Assembly: GCF_000974485.1 (NCBI RefSeq) | Contig: NZ_BBOM01000007.1 | Coordinates: 620,001-684,000 of the forward strand | Direction: 5' to 3' | DNA from: Streptomyces sp. NBRC 109706 | GTDB lineage: Bacteria > Actinomycetota > Actinomycetes > Streptomycetales > Streptomycetaceae | Length of the DNA: 64,000 nucleotides | Shown here: positions 32,609-41,076 of the stretch, piece by piece | Numbering within the stretch: the stretch's first letter is position 1 | Layout of the letters: the number at the start of each line of letters is the position of its first letter | Position numbers and translations under genes: made by a program | Notes under the pieces: generated by a model | Databases searched by the model: none | Seen by the model: the letters and a program-made list of their open reading frames with translations, nothing else | What the model was told of the DNA's origin: nothing

Positions 32609-33520
32609 TCACAGGCCGGCGAGTTGGCCGCCGTCCACGGAGATGGTGGTGCCGGTCTGGTAGGAGAAGGCGTCCGAGGCCAGGGCGAGCGCGGCGGCGG
32701 CGATCTCCTCGGGCGCGGCCATCCGCTTGAGCGCGTCCACCCCCTGCTCGGCGAAGAGCGCCTTGGTGGCGACCCACTCCTCGTCCGAGAGGCCGTCCGG
32801 ACGGTGCACGTCGAGCATCTCGGTGTCCGTCATCCCCGGGGCGACGGCGACCACCCGGATGCCGTGCGCCGCGTTCTCCAGGGCGGCCGCCTGGACGAGG
32901 CCCGTCACGCCGTTCTTCGCCGCCGTATAGGAGCCGAGGCCGTTCCTGGTGGCGAACTGGTTGCTGGATCCGGTGATCAGGATGACCCCGCCGCCGGCCG
33001 CCCGCATGTGCGGGATCTGGTACTTCAGGGCGAGAAAGACACCCCGGATATTGGTGGTGGCGACATCGTCCCACTCCTCGACCGTCACCTCGTGCAGATC
33101 GGTGAACGGGAGCTGGATGCCCGCGTTGTTGAGGGCGATGTCCGGGCCGCCGTAGCGGTCGACCGCCCGGTCGACGAAGGACCGCACATCGTCCGGGCGG
33201 CGCACATCGGCCTCGACAAAGGTGGCCTCGCCGCCGGCGGCCCTGATCTCGCGTTCCACCGCGCGGCCCAGCTCCGTCCGGCGCCCGCAGAAGGCGACCT
33301 TGGCGCCCTCCCGGGCGAAGGCCACGGCGGCGGCCCGGCCGATGCCGGAGGTCGCCCCCGTGATCACCACCGACCTGCCCTCGAACCGGCCGGCGCGGCC
33401 ACGGCCTTCCCGGTCCTCCGCCCGCGCGGTGCCGGCCATCGCCGCCGCGCCGACCGCCAGCCCCGCCGCCGCGCCCATCGCCAGCCGCCGACTCGGGCCG
33501 GTGTCCGTCCGCTGTCCCAT
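32609..33520 (-). CDS. SDR-family oxidoreductase with N-terminal Tat-like signal
   Basis: A 303-residue short-chain dehydrogenase/reductase. The Rossmann loop TGATSGIG is at residues 54-61, NNAG at 131-134, Ser in ITGSS at about 185, and Tyr198/Lys202 in YTAAK, so the catalytic set is complete. It ends with the usual SVDGG. What is unusual is the first 35 residues: two arginines (SRRLAM) followed by a long Ala/Gly hydrophobic stretch ending in ARA, which looks like a twin-arginine export signal or membrane anchor. The ATG at 33520 has GAGGAG upstream, so this leader is very probably translated. Substrate is unknown; related proteins with this layout are often annotated as glucose or 3-oxoacyl-type reductases. 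It is divergent from the aldo/keto reductase. Confidence 0.9.
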   Translation of the reverse strand: MGQRTDTGPSRRLAMGAAAGLAVGAAAMAGTARAEDREGRGRAGRFEGRSVVITGATSGIGRAAAVAFAREGAKVAFCGRRTELGRAVEREIRAAGGEATFVEADVRRPDDVRSFVDRAVDRYGGPDIALNNAGIQLPFTDLHEVTVEEWDDVATTNIRGVFLALKYQIPHMRAAGGGVILITGSSNQFATRNGLGSYTAAKNGVTGLVQAAALENAAHGIRVVAVAPGMTDTEMLDVHRPDGLSDEEWVATKALFAEQGVDALKRMAAPEEIAAAALALASDAFSYQTGTTISVDGGQLAGL

Positions 33521-33599
33521 CCGGATCTCCTCGCTTCTGTCCCTGCGCCGGGCCCGCCGTCGGGCCCATGACCAGGCAACGCGGCGTCGCTGACCGACC

Positions 33600-33635
33600 G
33601 CTGGAACGTCCGCTGGAAGATTCGCTGGAAGACGC
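33600..33635. repeat. Three 12-bp tandem repeats (GCTGGAA core)
   Basis: GCTGGAA starts at 33600, 33612 and 33624, giving three head-to-tail 12-bp units in the 275-bp gap between the divergent SDR and aldo/keto reductase genes. The regular spacing, just over one helical turn, could present binding sites on nearly one DNA face. No known regulator motif was recognised. Confidence 0.6.
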
Positions 33636-33645
33636 GGGCGGAACG

Positions 33646-33679
33646 CGCCCCGTAACGGACGGCGCCCCGTGACGGACGG
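33646..33679. repeat. Two 17-bp tandem repeats in the SDR/AKR gap
   Basis: CGCCCCGTRACGGACGG occurs twice back to back (33646-33662 and 33663-33679) with one difference, followed by a partial third copy. It lies between the 12-bp repeats and the aldo/keto reductase start. Confidence 0.65.
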
Positions 33680-33795
33680 CGCCTCGTCCGGTCGGCCTAG
33701 CAGGACGCCGCTGCGGTCGCCGTGGCCCGTCCGCTGCCGCAGGGTGGACTCGTCCCCCTTTGTCGGCCGTCCCCCCCTTCCCGGACAGGAGCGTC

Positions 33796-34677
33796 ATGAC
33801 CACGTTCGCGCCCGTTCTCCAGCTCAACAACGGCGTCGAGATGCCGGCCTTCGGCCTCGGGGTCTACCAGAGCCCGCCGGAGCAGACCGTGCCGGCCGTG
33901 GAGGCGGCGCTGCGGGACGGCTACCGGCTGATCGACACCGCCGCCGCGTACGGCAACGAGGCGCAGGTCGGCGAGGGCCTGCGCCGCTCCGATGTGGTCA
34001 GGGAGGAGGTGTTCGTGACCACCAAGCTGTGGTTGACCGACTACGGCTACGACGAGGCGCTGCGCGCCTTCGACCACAGCCTGGGCGAACTCGGCCTGGA
34101 TTACCTGGACCTGTACCTGCTGCACTGGCCGGTGCCGTCCGCCTTCGACGCGACGGTGGCGTCCTACGAGGCGGCCCAGAAGCTGCTGGCCGACGGCCGG
34201 GTCCGCGCCATCGGCGTCTGCAACCACGCTCCCGAGGATCTGACCCGGCTGATGGAACGCACCGAGATCGTGCCGGCCGTCAACCAGGTGGAGCTGCATC
34301 CCCTGTTCATCCAGCGGGAGTTGCGGGACTTCGACCGGCGCAACGGGATCATCACCCAGTCCTGGTCCCCGATCGGCGGCGTCAACCGCTACGGCAGCAA
34401 CGCGGCGGACCAGTCCACCGACCCGCTGCGCGCGCCAGCCGTCACCGATATCGCGGAGAAGTACGGAAAGACCCCGGCGCAGGTGGTGCTGCGCTGGCAT
34501 CTCGAACACAGCCTCTGCGCCATCCCCAAGTCGGTCAAGGAACACCGCATCAAGGAGAACTTCGACGTGTTCGACTTCTCCCTGACCGATGACGAGGTGG
34601 CCGCCATCGACGCCCTGGACGGCGGCCGACGCGGCGGCGCCGACCCGGCGTCCGTGCGTCTCGACTCGTTCTCCTGA
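33796..34677 (+). CDS. Aldo/keto reductase
   Basis: A 293-residue NADPH-dependent carbonyl reductase of the AKR barrel family (AKR5 / 2,5-diketo-D-gluconate reductase-like). The catalytic tetrad is visible: D47 and Y52 (RLIDTAAAYGNE), K77 (VTTKLW) and H110 (YLLHWP). The C-terminal cofactor motif IPKSVKEHRI is also present. The ATG at 33796 has AGGAG five bases upstream and gives MTTFAPVLQLNNGVEMP, the normal start for the family; an in-frame ATG 12 codons earlier lacks support. The real substrate cannot be read from the sequence. It is divergent from the SDR across a repeat-rich promoter region. Confidence 0.95.
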   Translation: MTTFAPVLQLNNGVEMPAFGLGVYQSPPEQTVPAVEAALRDGYRLIDTAAAYGNEAQVGEGLRRSDVVREEVFVTTKLWLTDYGYDEALRAFDHSLGELGLDYLDLYLLHWPVPSAFDATVASYEAAQKLLADGRVRAIGVCNHAPEDLTRLMERTEIVPAVNQVELHPLFIQRELRDFDRRNGIITQSWSPIGGVNRYGSNAADQSTDPLRAPAVTDIAEKYGKTPAQVVLRWHLEHSLCAIPKSVKEHRIKENFDVFDFSLTDDEVAAIDALDGGRRGGADPASVRLDSFS

Positions 34678-34755
34678 CGGCCGCACCGGTCACCGGGCGG
34701 GTCGGCTGCGACACTGGCCGGCAGCACCGCCCGCGTCACCGGAGGGAACGACAGC

Positions 34756-35925
34756 GTGTCAGTAACGGACGAAGCGCCCGTGATCCTCGGCAACCCGCCG
34801 GGCTCGTTCGCGCATGGTGTGCTCACCCGGCGGAACCCGGCGATCATCCAGCAGGTGCGGGACGCGGCGCCCAGGCCGCCGGAGCAGCATCGCGCGCTGG
34901 ACGCGCTGCTGGTGGAGATCACCGAGGGGGTCGTCGAACCGCCGGCGCCCGACGCGCACGACCGCCGGGAGTGGGAGGTCCGGGGGCGCGCACACTTCGG
35001 ACGGCGCTGGCTTGAGGTGCCCTTCCTCTGGGCCGAGAGCTATTTCTACCGTCAACTCCTCGCCCGCGTCGACTACTTCACCCCTGGCCCCTGGCAGGGG
35101 CTGGACCCGTTCGGCCCGGCGAAGGCCGCCGAACTGGCGAGCGCGGCCGTGGACGCGGAACTCGCCGCGCTGGACGAGCTGGTGGGCCGGCCCGTCGAGG
35201 AGCGGCGGGCGGCGCTGCTGGGGGCGGCGCTCTGGGGCAACCGCGCGGACCTCAGCTTCGCCGCCGACGCGGCGGCCGGCAGCGGCTCGGGCGACGCGCC
35301 GCTGGTCGCGGACGACCAGGCGGCGCTCTGGTCGCTGCTGGGCCGGAGGGCGGCGGCCGAGGTGGCGTATGTCGCGGACAACGCGGGCCGGGAGCTGATC
35401 CCCGATCTGGTGCTGATCGACCACCTCCTCGATGAGGGCGGCGCGGCGCGCGTCACGCTGCATGTCAAACCGTGGCCCTACTACGTGTCCGATGCGACCA
35501 CCGCGGATGTGGTCGCGGCGCTGCGCCGGCTGCGGGACGCGCCGGGGCGGGCCGGAGCGGTCGGCGAACGGCTCTGGGCGGCGCTCGCCACCGGCCGGCT
35601 CGCCGTCGGCGCGCACCCCTTCTTCTGCGCGCCGCTGCCCTATGCTGCGCTGCCGGACGAGCTGCGGCACGAACTGGCCGGCGCCGATCTGACGATCGTC
35701 AAGGGCGATCTCAACTACCGCCGTCTGGTGGGCGATCGGCACTGGCCGGCGACCTCACCGTTCGCCGACCGCACCGCCGACTTCCCGGGGCCGGTCGCCG
35801 CGCTGCGCACCCTCAAGTCCGATGTGGTGGTCGGCCTCGCGCCCGGGACGGTGACCGCGCTCGACGCCACCGGCCGCCCCTGGCGCACCGGCGGCGACCA
35901 CGCCCTCGTCCAGGTGGCGGGCTGA
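34756..35925 (+). CDS. DUF89 / ARMT1-like damage-control phosphatase family protein
   Basis: A 389-residue protein with the DUF89 metal-phosphatase pattern: N162 and D165 (WGNRADLS), D208/N209 (VADNAGRE), D217, D246 (PYYVSD) and K316-Y321 (KGDLNY). Members of this family remove phosphate from damaged or side-product sugar phosphates and similar metabolites, using a divalent metal. The GTG at 34756 follows GGAGGG. It is a cytoplasmic single-domain enzyme of ordinary length. The neighbours on the same strand (aldo/keto reductase before, CutA after) do not identify its substrate. Confidence 0.85.
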   Translation: MSVTDEAPVILGNPPGSFAHGVLTRRNPAIIQQVRDAAPRPPEQHRALDALLVEITEGVVEPPAPDAHDRREWEVRGRAHFGRRWLEVPFLWAESYFYRQLLARVDYFTPGPWQGLDPFGPAKAAELASAAVDAELAALDELVGRPVEERRAALLGAALWGNRADLSFAADAAAGSGSGDAPLVADDQAALWSLLGRRAAAEVAYVADNAGRELIPDLVLIDHLLDEGGAARVTLHVKPWPYYVSDATTADVVAALRRLRDAPGRAGAVGERLWAALATGRLAVGAHPFFCAPLPYAALPDELRHELAGADLTIVKGDLNYRRLVGDRHWPATSPFADRTADFPGPVAALRTLKSDVVVGLAPGTVTALDATGRPWRTGGDHALVQVAG

Positions 35926-36041
35926 GCCGGATCCCGGGCGGCGGGGCGGTTTGTGACCGCGCATGGGGACGTCGACCAGGCGTGCTCGGCTCTACGCTCT
36001 CCGCGAGGACGTCGACCCACGAGCCCCACGGGAGCAGCGAG

Positions 36042-36368
36042 ATGGCCGCCTATCTGACCGTGTTGACCACCACCGACAGCGAGGAGTCCGCCCGGGAACT
36101 GGCGCGGCTCGCCGTGGAGGCCCGCCTCGCCGCCTGTGCGCAGATCGAGCCGCCGATCACCAGCGTCTACCACTGGCAGGGCGAGATCCACACCGATCCC
36201 GAGTGGCGGGTGCTCCTCAAGACGACGGACGTCCGTTATCCCGCGTTGGAGGCGCGGCTGAACGAGGCCCACCCCTATGACGTGCCCGAGATCATCGCCA
36301 CCGCGATCGAACGGGGCTCGGACGCCTATCTGCACTGGCTGGACGAGGAGACGGACACCCGGCGCTGA
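36042..36368 (+). CDS. cutA: Divalent-cation tolerance protein CutA
   Basis: A 108-residue CutA1-type trimer protein of ferredoxin-like fold. The family features are clear: the start AAYLTVLTTTDSEESARELA, the core CAQIEPPITSVYHWQGEI and the end HPYDVPEIIATAIERGSDAYLHWL. The ATG at 36042 has GGAGCAGCGAG in front. CutA was linked to copper tolerance in enterobacteria, but its biochemical role remains unsettled. The stop lies 4 bp from the convergent acetyltransferase gene. Confidence 0.96.
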   Translation: MAAYLTVLTTTDSEESARELARLAVEARLAACAQIEPPITSVYHWQGEIHTDPEWRVLLKTTDVRYPALEARLNEAHPYDVPEIIATAIERGSDAYLHWLDEETDTRR

Positions 36369-36385
36369 CGGCTCAACCCGCCGTC
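36367..36385. terminator. Small hairpin between convergent cutA and GNAT genes
   Basis: GACGG and CCGTC arms around a 9-nt loop overlap the two facing stop codons. It is short, so its terminator role is uncertain. Confidence 0.35.
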
Positions 36386-36909
36386 ACCGGCAGCTTCTTG
36401 TAGAAGAAGGAGCAGTCCCGCAGCGCGCCGCCCGACTCGGCCGCGTAGTCGGGGACGACGCCGTAGCGGGTCCAGCCGGCCGAGCGGTAGAGCCCCTCGG
36501 CCGGCGTGTCGCTCTCGGTGTCGAGCAGCAGCAGCCGCAACCCCGCCTCGACGGCGGCCCGTTCGACCGTGCCCAGCAGCGCCCGGCCCAGGCCGCGGCC
36601 CTGGGCCGCGGGCCGCACCATCAGCTTCACCACCTCCGCACGGTGCCGTCCGGCCGGCATGGGCACCGGGGCGAGGCCGACCGTGCCCAGCAGCGCGCCC
36701 CGCTCCCTGGCCACCCAGACGGCGAGGCCGCCCTCGGCGACGGCGGCCCGCCGCCCCCGCCACCATGCCTCGGCCGCGCCGGGCGGCAGCGGGCGCAGAA
36801 AGCCGAGGGAGACGCTGCCGGCGACCAACTCCCCCAGCAGCTCGGCCAGTTCGGGGACGGCGGCGTCAAAGTCGGCGAGGCCGAGCCGAACGATCTCGGG
36901 GCCGCTCAT
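36373..36909 (-). CDS. GNAT-family N-acetyltransferase
   Basis: A 178-residue acetyltransferase of the GCN5-related family. The acetyl-CoA binding segment VKLMVRPAAQGRGLGRALL (Q-x-x-G-x-G) and the following helix are clear, as is the late motif YRSAGWTRYG before a normal C terminus. The start ATG (36909) shares the bases ATGA with the stop of the regulator gene upstream, so the two form a coupled operon. The acceptor is unknown; the XRE/cupin partner suggests a small-molecule stress or amine response (inference). Confidence 0.92.
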   Translation of the reverse strand: MSGPEIVRLGLADFDAAVPELAELLGELVAGSVSLGFLRPLPPGAAEAWWRGRRAAVAEGGLAVWVARERGALLGTVGLAPVPMPAGRHRAEVVKLMVRPAAQGRGLGRALLGTVERAAVEAGLRLLLLDTESDTPAEGLYRSAGWTRYGVVPDYAAESGGALRDCSFFYKKLPVTAG

Positions 36910-37466
36910 GGCAGCACCACCAGCAGCGCGTAGCGGGCCGACCCCGGGCCCGCGCAGCGGAAACGGGAGCTGCCCCAGAGCCGGAACCGCAGACAGTCGC
37001 CGGCGGCCAGCCGATGCTCGACGCCGCCCACCGTGATCTCCACCGCGCCGGCCAGCAGCCAGATGTGCTGCTCGACACCGGGCACCGGCGGCCCGTCGTA
37101 GGCCACCTCGGCGCCGGCCGGCAGCTCGACCTCCACCAACTCGCCGCGCAGCCCCGGGTGTGGCGGCGAGACCGAACGGCGCGTGAAGCCAGCGCCCGGA
37201 TCGCGCCAGACGGACTGAGCCCCGGCGCGTACCAACTGCGGCGGCTCCGCCTCCACCTCGGCCAGCAGCCGGGACATCGTCCGCTGATAGGCCGTGCACA
37301 GCTTGTTCAACAGGGTGGCGGTGGGGCTGATCTCGGCGCGCTCAAGCCGGGAGAGCGTGGACCGGCTGACGCCGGTGTGACGCGCCAACTCGTCCAGCGA
37401 CCAGCCGCGTTCGAGCCGCAGCTCGGTCAGCCGCTCGGCCAGCCGGGACTCCATGGCGTCTCTCAT
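36906..37466 (-). CDS. XRE-family regulator with C-terminal cupin domain
   Basis: A 186-residue regulator. The N-terminal helix-turn-helix (residues about 8-62: RLTELRLERGWSLDELARHT, then GVSRSTLSRLER) is followed by a cupin sensor domain (about 100-186, with GVEQHIWLLAG and GGVEHRLAAGDCLRF). This layout is common in regulators of amine, amino-acid or antibiotic-response genes. Two starts are possible: ATG 37466 (MRDAMESRL), or ATG 37454 with GAGAG close by. The upstream gap to the next gene is only 39 bp. It is coupled to the GNAT gene through an ATGA overlap and probably regulates that operon. Confidence 0.93.
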   Translation of the reverse strand: MRDAMESRLAERLTELRLERGWSLDELARHTGVSRSTLSRLERAEISPTATLLNKLCTAYQRTMSRLLAEVEAEPPQLVRAGAQSVWRDPGAGFTRRSVSPPHPGLRGELVEVELPAGAEVAYDGPPVPGVEQHIWLLAGAVEITVGGVEHRLAAGDCLRFRLWGSSRFRCAGPGSARYALLVVLP

Positions 37467-37505
37467 ATTCGAGAGCTTATCCCATATCCGGGAAACCCCT
37501 GGTGG

Positions 37506-38684
37506 TCAGGCGTGTGGGCCGACCGGAACCGTGCCCAGGGTGAGCGTCGGCCGTGCCTCCTGGATCGCGCCGATCCGGTCCACCTGCTCGTCCAACTCCC
37601 GCCGCCGGCCCGCCGTCAGCCGCTGGAACGGCTCCACCGTCACCGCCAGCCGGCGCCCCGAGCGCCGCTGGTGCCAGATGCCGCGCACCACGCCGTCGAT
37701 CAACACCACCGGCATGTTCCCCGCCTGCCCCCGAGCCAGCGCCCGCTCCCTGGCCCGGCCGGGAAACAGCAGCTCACGGGGGTGCCCGCCGACCCCGTAG
37801 GCGTCGAAGTACGGCAGCAGCCGCAGCCCCGACGAGGCCGAGGCCGGCGGCGGCGCGTTATCGTCGGCCGCCAGATAGGCGGTCACCCCGGCCAGCCGCA
37901 CCGGCCGCAGCCGATCGGCCAGCGAGACGAACAGCTCGGACGCCCATCTCCTCGGCGCGGCCAGCCAGCGCGCGAACTGCTGCGGGGTGGCCGGCCCGTA
38001 GGCCCACAGATAGCGCCGGACCAGCTCGGCCAGCGCCGCGTCCGGCGCGAGCGGACGGAACCCGGGCAGCCAGCGGTGCGGGCTGGTGTAGGTGACCTGC
38101 CGCCCCCGGTCGGCGCCGAAACAGAGCACCCCACGGTGCGCCGCGTGATGCACCGCCTGCCGCCAGCGCGGCCACATCCCGCCAAACGCCGGCATCACCA
38201 ACTCGCCTGCCCAGTCGCCTACTTCGGCGACCACCGCATCGCCCAGCTCCGCCACCACCAGCTCGGCGTCGGCGAGCGCGTGCCCGATCGCCGCGACCAC
38301 AGCGTCGGTCTGTCTCGCCGACATCCGGACCGCCGCCGACAGGCTCCCGCCGGCCGGCACCGCCGACAGCGCGCCCGTCCACAGCGGCAACTCCTCGGTG
38401 GGGAACAGATGGACGGTGCCCCGTGGGCCGAAGGTCTTGACCAGCGTCCGCTCCTCCCACAGCGCCCGCCGCACATCGGCCCGCGTTCCCTCGACGGTCC
38501 GCAGCCCCACGGACAGCTCGGCCGCCGACAACACCTGGGCGTGCGCCCCGCACATGGCCCCCACCACGGCGGGCACGGGGGCCGGCACCCCGGCGGACGG
38601 CGCGGCCAGACCGTGCCGCTCCACCCGTCGCGCCACCACGTCCGCCCAGCTCAACTCGGGTGCTTCCGCTACCAGATCACTCAT
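37506..38684 (-). CDS. Winged-helix HTH_42 family protein (AlkZ-like DNA glycosylase fold)
   Basis: A 392-residue protein of the HTH_42 (DUF1006) family, built from tandem winged helices. Known members AlkZ and YcaQ are DNA glycosylases that remove bulky or crosslinked bases; AlkZ protects its host against azinomycin. In AlkZ the catalytic pair lies in a Q-x-Q motif near the N terminus. Here the matching place appears to read H48-A49-Q50 (GAHAQVLSAAEL), so the second Gln is kept and the first is His. Other features are KTFGPRGTVHLFP and the C-terminal LIDGVVRGIWHQRR. The ATG at 38684 begins a normal-length protein. It could be a repair or self-resistance enzyme, or only a DNA-binding relative. 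It stands 39 bp from the XRE regulator on the same strand. Confidence 0.82.
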   Translation of the reverse strand: MSDLVAEAPELSWADVVARRVERHGLAAPSAGVPAPVPAVVGAMCGAHAQVLSAAELSVGLRTVEGTRADVRRALWEERTLVKTFGPRGTVHLFPTEELPLWTGALSAVPAGGSLSAAVRMSARQTDAVVAAIGHALADAELVVAELGDAVVAEVGDWAGELVMPAFGGMWPRWRQAVHHAAHRGVLCFGADRGRQVTYTSPHRWLPGFRPLAPDAALAELVRRYLWAYGPATPQQFARWLAAPRRWASELFVSLADRLRPVRLAGVTAYLAADDNAPPPASASSGLRLLPYFDAYGVGGHPRELLFPGRARERALARGQAGNMPVVLIDGVVRGIWHQRRSGRRLAVTVEPFQRLTAGRRRELDEQVDRIGAIQEARPTLTLGTVPVGPHA

Positions 38685-38745
38685 GCCCCGAACGGTAGGC
38701 GCGATACAGGAACACTACGTTCCTCAATCGCAACCAGCCCGCCGG

Positions 38746-38976
38746 TCAGTGCGCCGCCGGATCCCAGGTGTAGTGGCAGGCCCGGCACTCCCGCATGCCG
38801 TTGAGCCGGTTGTCGGACTCGACGACGGTGCTCCAGAAGTTGCCACACGAGGGGCAGTGCTTGGCCCCGCGCAGGAAACGGGGGGTGCGAGGCCGCCAAC
38901 TGTCCAGCTTGATGGCCAGAAACACGCCCAGCGCGACCAGGACGAGCAGGGAAACCAGGACGATCGCTGAGGCCAT
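38746..38976 (-). CDS. Small membrane protein with zinc ribbon
   Basis: A 76-residue protein: one N-terminal membrane helix (residues about 2-22, MASAIVLVSLLVLVALGVFLAI in part), a basic stretch, and two CxxC knuckles (CPSC and CRAC) 24 residues apart ending in CHYTWDPAAH. The four Cys can hold one zinc ion. The ATG at 38976 has GGAG eight bases upstream, and longer in-frame starts lack this. Function unknown. The pattern is seen in small actinobacterial membrane proteins. Confidence 0.75.
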   Translation of the reverse strand: MASAIVLVSLLVLVALGVFLAIKLDSWRPRTPRFLRGAKHCPSCGNFWSTVVESDNRLNGMRECRACHYTWDPAAH

Positions 38977-39106
38977 CGGACGCTCCAGGGGATACGAAGA
39001 GACAGCCGCATCGTGACAGCCCTGGCCGAAAAGCGCCATCCGGCTCCCGGTTCGCCCCACCCGGGGCGGTGCCCCCGACGGCCCGCGTCGAGGGCACCCG
39101 GCCGGG

Positions 39107-40225
39107 TCAGTCCACGGCGACCCGGGCCGACTCCGGTACCAGCGGCGGACGTTCACAGCCGCTCGCCGGTCGCACCACCCGGTTCTCCGCCGACGCCTTC
39201 AACAGCGCCTCCATCACGTCCAGCACATGGAGCGCGACCTCGCCGGTCGCCCTGGCCGGCGTGTCGGTGCGCAGGGCGCGCGCCAGATCGGCCAGGCCGA
39301 GACCACGCCCGGCCGCCGCGTACCCGTGGGTCAGCGGCATGTCCTGCCATCCGTCGGACCCGGGGGTGGCCAACCGCACCTGACCGTCGAACCGGTTGGG
39401 GTCCGGAACGGAGACGCTGCCGCCGGTGCCGTGCACCTCGATCCTGGGCAGCTCGTGCCGCTGCACGTCGAAGCTCATCAACACCGTGCTGAGCGCCCCG
39501 TTCTCATGCCGCAGCACCCCGGTGACATGGGTCTCCACATCGACGGGGAAGCGCTCGCCGGCCCGGTCCCCCGAGCCGACGACCCGCTCGTCGCCGCTCC
39601 GGCCTGCCGCGCCGTAGACGGACTCGACCGGGCCCAACAGATGGATCAGGGCGCTCAGATAGTAGGGGCCCATGTCGAACAGCGGGCCGCCGCCCGGCTG
39701 GTAGTAGAAGTCCGGGTCGGGATGCCACCGTTCGTGTCCCGGGCAGGCGAAGAACGCGGTGGCGGCGACGGGTTGACCGATGCGCCCGTCGTCGATCAGC
39801 GCCCGCGCGGTCTGGGTGCCCTGCCCGAGGACGGTGTCGGGCGCCGAGCCGACCCGAAGCCCCGCCTCCCCGGCGGCGGCCAACAGGGCACGGGCGTCTA
39901 CCGCGTTGGCGGCCAGCGGCTTCTCGCCGTAGACATGCTTGCCGCCGGCGACGGCGGCCAGGCCGACGGCGGCGTGCGCGGCCGGGATGGTGAGGTTCAG
40001 GACGATGTCGACATCGTCCGCCCCGTAGACCTCGTCGGGTGTGGTGGCCCGCACCCCGTCCCGGCCGGCGACAGCCGCGCGCGCACGTTCCGCGTTGAGA
40101 TCGGCGACCGTGGTCAGCTGAACGCCCGCCTCCGCCCCATGCTGATCGAAGTAGGCGAGGTACTGACCGCTGATGGCGCCGACGCCGACGATTCCCACCC
40201 GGGTCGGGTTCAACGAGCCGCCCAC
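39107..40225 (-). CDS. Gfo/Idh/MocA-family oxidoreductase
   Basis: A 372-residue NAD(P)-dependent sugar or inositol dehydrogenase. The Rossmann fold (RVGIVGVGAISGQYL) is at the N terminus, followed by the family motif GKHVYGEKPLAA (the EKP lysine is the usual catalytic one) and an alpha/beta substrate domain with GGGPLFDMGPYYLSALIHLLG. The GTG at 40225 has GAAAGGGG six to seven bases upstream; it overlaps the 3' end of the ThuA-like gene by 16 bp, so the pair is translationally coupled. Together they probably oxidise and process a carbohydrate (inference). Confidence 0.93.
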   Translation of the reverse strand: MGGSLNPTRVGIVGVGAISGQYLAYFDQHGAEAGVQLTTVADLNAERARAAVAGRDGVRATTPDEVYGADDVDIVLNLTIPAAHAAVGLAAVAGGKHVYGEKPLAANAVDARALLAAAGEAGLRVGSAPDTVLGQGTQTARALIDDGRIGQPVAATAFFACPGHERWHPDPDFYYQPGGGPLFDMGPYYLSALIHLLGPVESVYGAAGRSGDERVVGSGDRAGERFPVDVETHVTGVLRHENGALSTVLMSFDVQRHELPRIEVHGTGGSVSVPDPNRFDGQVRLATPGSDGWQDMPLTHGYAAAGRGLGLADLARALRTDTPARATGEVALHVLDVMEALLKASAENRVVRPASGCERPPLVPESARVAVD

Positions 40226-40890
40226 AGCAGGCCCCTTTCGGTCAGCGTCCGCACGGTCGGGTCCTGGAGATCGTCCAGCTTGTGGCCGATGGTGTTCACA
40301 AAGACGCGGCCCTCGCCCCACGCCCGGGTCCAGACGGCCGGACAGGTGACCCCCCTGGCCTCCGCCGGCACCTCGGGATCGTCGGTCGCGAAGGTGGTGG
40401 TGGCCAGCACCTCGACATCGGGCGCGGTGTGCACCAGGTACTGCTCGGTGTGGAGCGGGATGCGGGCGGGCAGCTCCCGCACCACGGGGTGGTCGGCGCG
40501 TTCGGGCACGATGTCCACGGTGTGGTCGAGCCATTCGGCCGGGTGCATCACGAACTGCCCCCCGGTGAGCCACTGGTAGGCGGTGTTGGCGCGGAAGGCA
40601 TCGCAGATGCCGCCATGCCAACCGGCCAGCCCGGTACCGGCCCGGACGGCGGCGGCCAGCCCGTCGGACTGCTCCCGGGTGATCTCGCCCATGGTCCAGC
40701 ACTGGACGATCAGATCGGTCGCGGCAAGCGCCTCGGCGTCAAGATAGACGTCAAGAGTGTCGGATACGGTCACCTCAAAGCCCTGTTCGCGCAACCACGG
40801 CAGAAACAGGTCGGTGGTCTCGATGGGGGCGTGGCCTTCCCAGCCACCACGGATCACCAGGGCCCGACGTGGGGCTTCGGCGGTGGGCAT
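40210..40890 (-). CDS. ThuA-like domain protein
   Basis: A 226-residue protein of the ThuA (trehalose utilisation) family, which has a glutamine-amidotransferase-like fold. Visible features are RALVIRGGWEGHAPIETT, LIVQCWTMGEIT, GLAGWHGG, and the late VFVNTIGHKLDDL. ThuA proteins often pair with Gfo/Idh/MocA dehydrogenases and act on 3-keto sugars or related products. ATG 40890 follows GGAGTCCGT. The operon is this gene then the oxidoreductase, with tandem TCGGACA elements about 140-190 bp upstream. Confidence 0.9.
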   Translation of the reverse strand: MPTAEAPRRALVIRGGWEGHAPIETTDLFLPWLREQGFEVTVSDTLDVYLDAEALAATDLIVQCWTMGEITREQSDGLAAAVRAGTGLAGWHGGICDAFRANTAYQWLTGGQFVMHPAEWLDHTVDIVPERADHPVVRELPARIPLHTEQYLVHTAPDVEVLATTTFATDDPEVPAEARGVTCPAVWTRAWGEGRVFVNTIGHKLDDLQDPTVRTLTERGLLWAAR

Positions 40891-41032
40891 ACGGACTCCG
40901 TTTCAACGAGTCAGTCAGAGCGGGTTGCTTCTCCCCGGCGGCGGACACGGCAGACCCCGGGGGCCGCCTTCGGCACCACGCCGACCGGGACGGAACGCCC
41001 CGGACACGCGAAACCCATCCGCCAACGGTCGG

Positions 41033-41076
41033 TCGGACACGGAAAGTAGTCGGACAACGGTTGATCGGACAACGGT
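41033..41076. promoter_or_regulatory. Tandem TCGGACA(A)CGG elements upstream of the ThuA operon
   Basis: TCGGACAACGGT occurs at 41050-41061 and 41065-41076, and a shorter relative TCGGACACGGA lies at 41033-41043. Spacing of 15 and 17 bp suggests repeated binding of one regulator. They sit in the 442-bp divergent gap (40891-41332) between the ThuA operon and the HAD phosphatase gene. Nothing else gene-like was seen in that gap. Confidence 0.5.
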
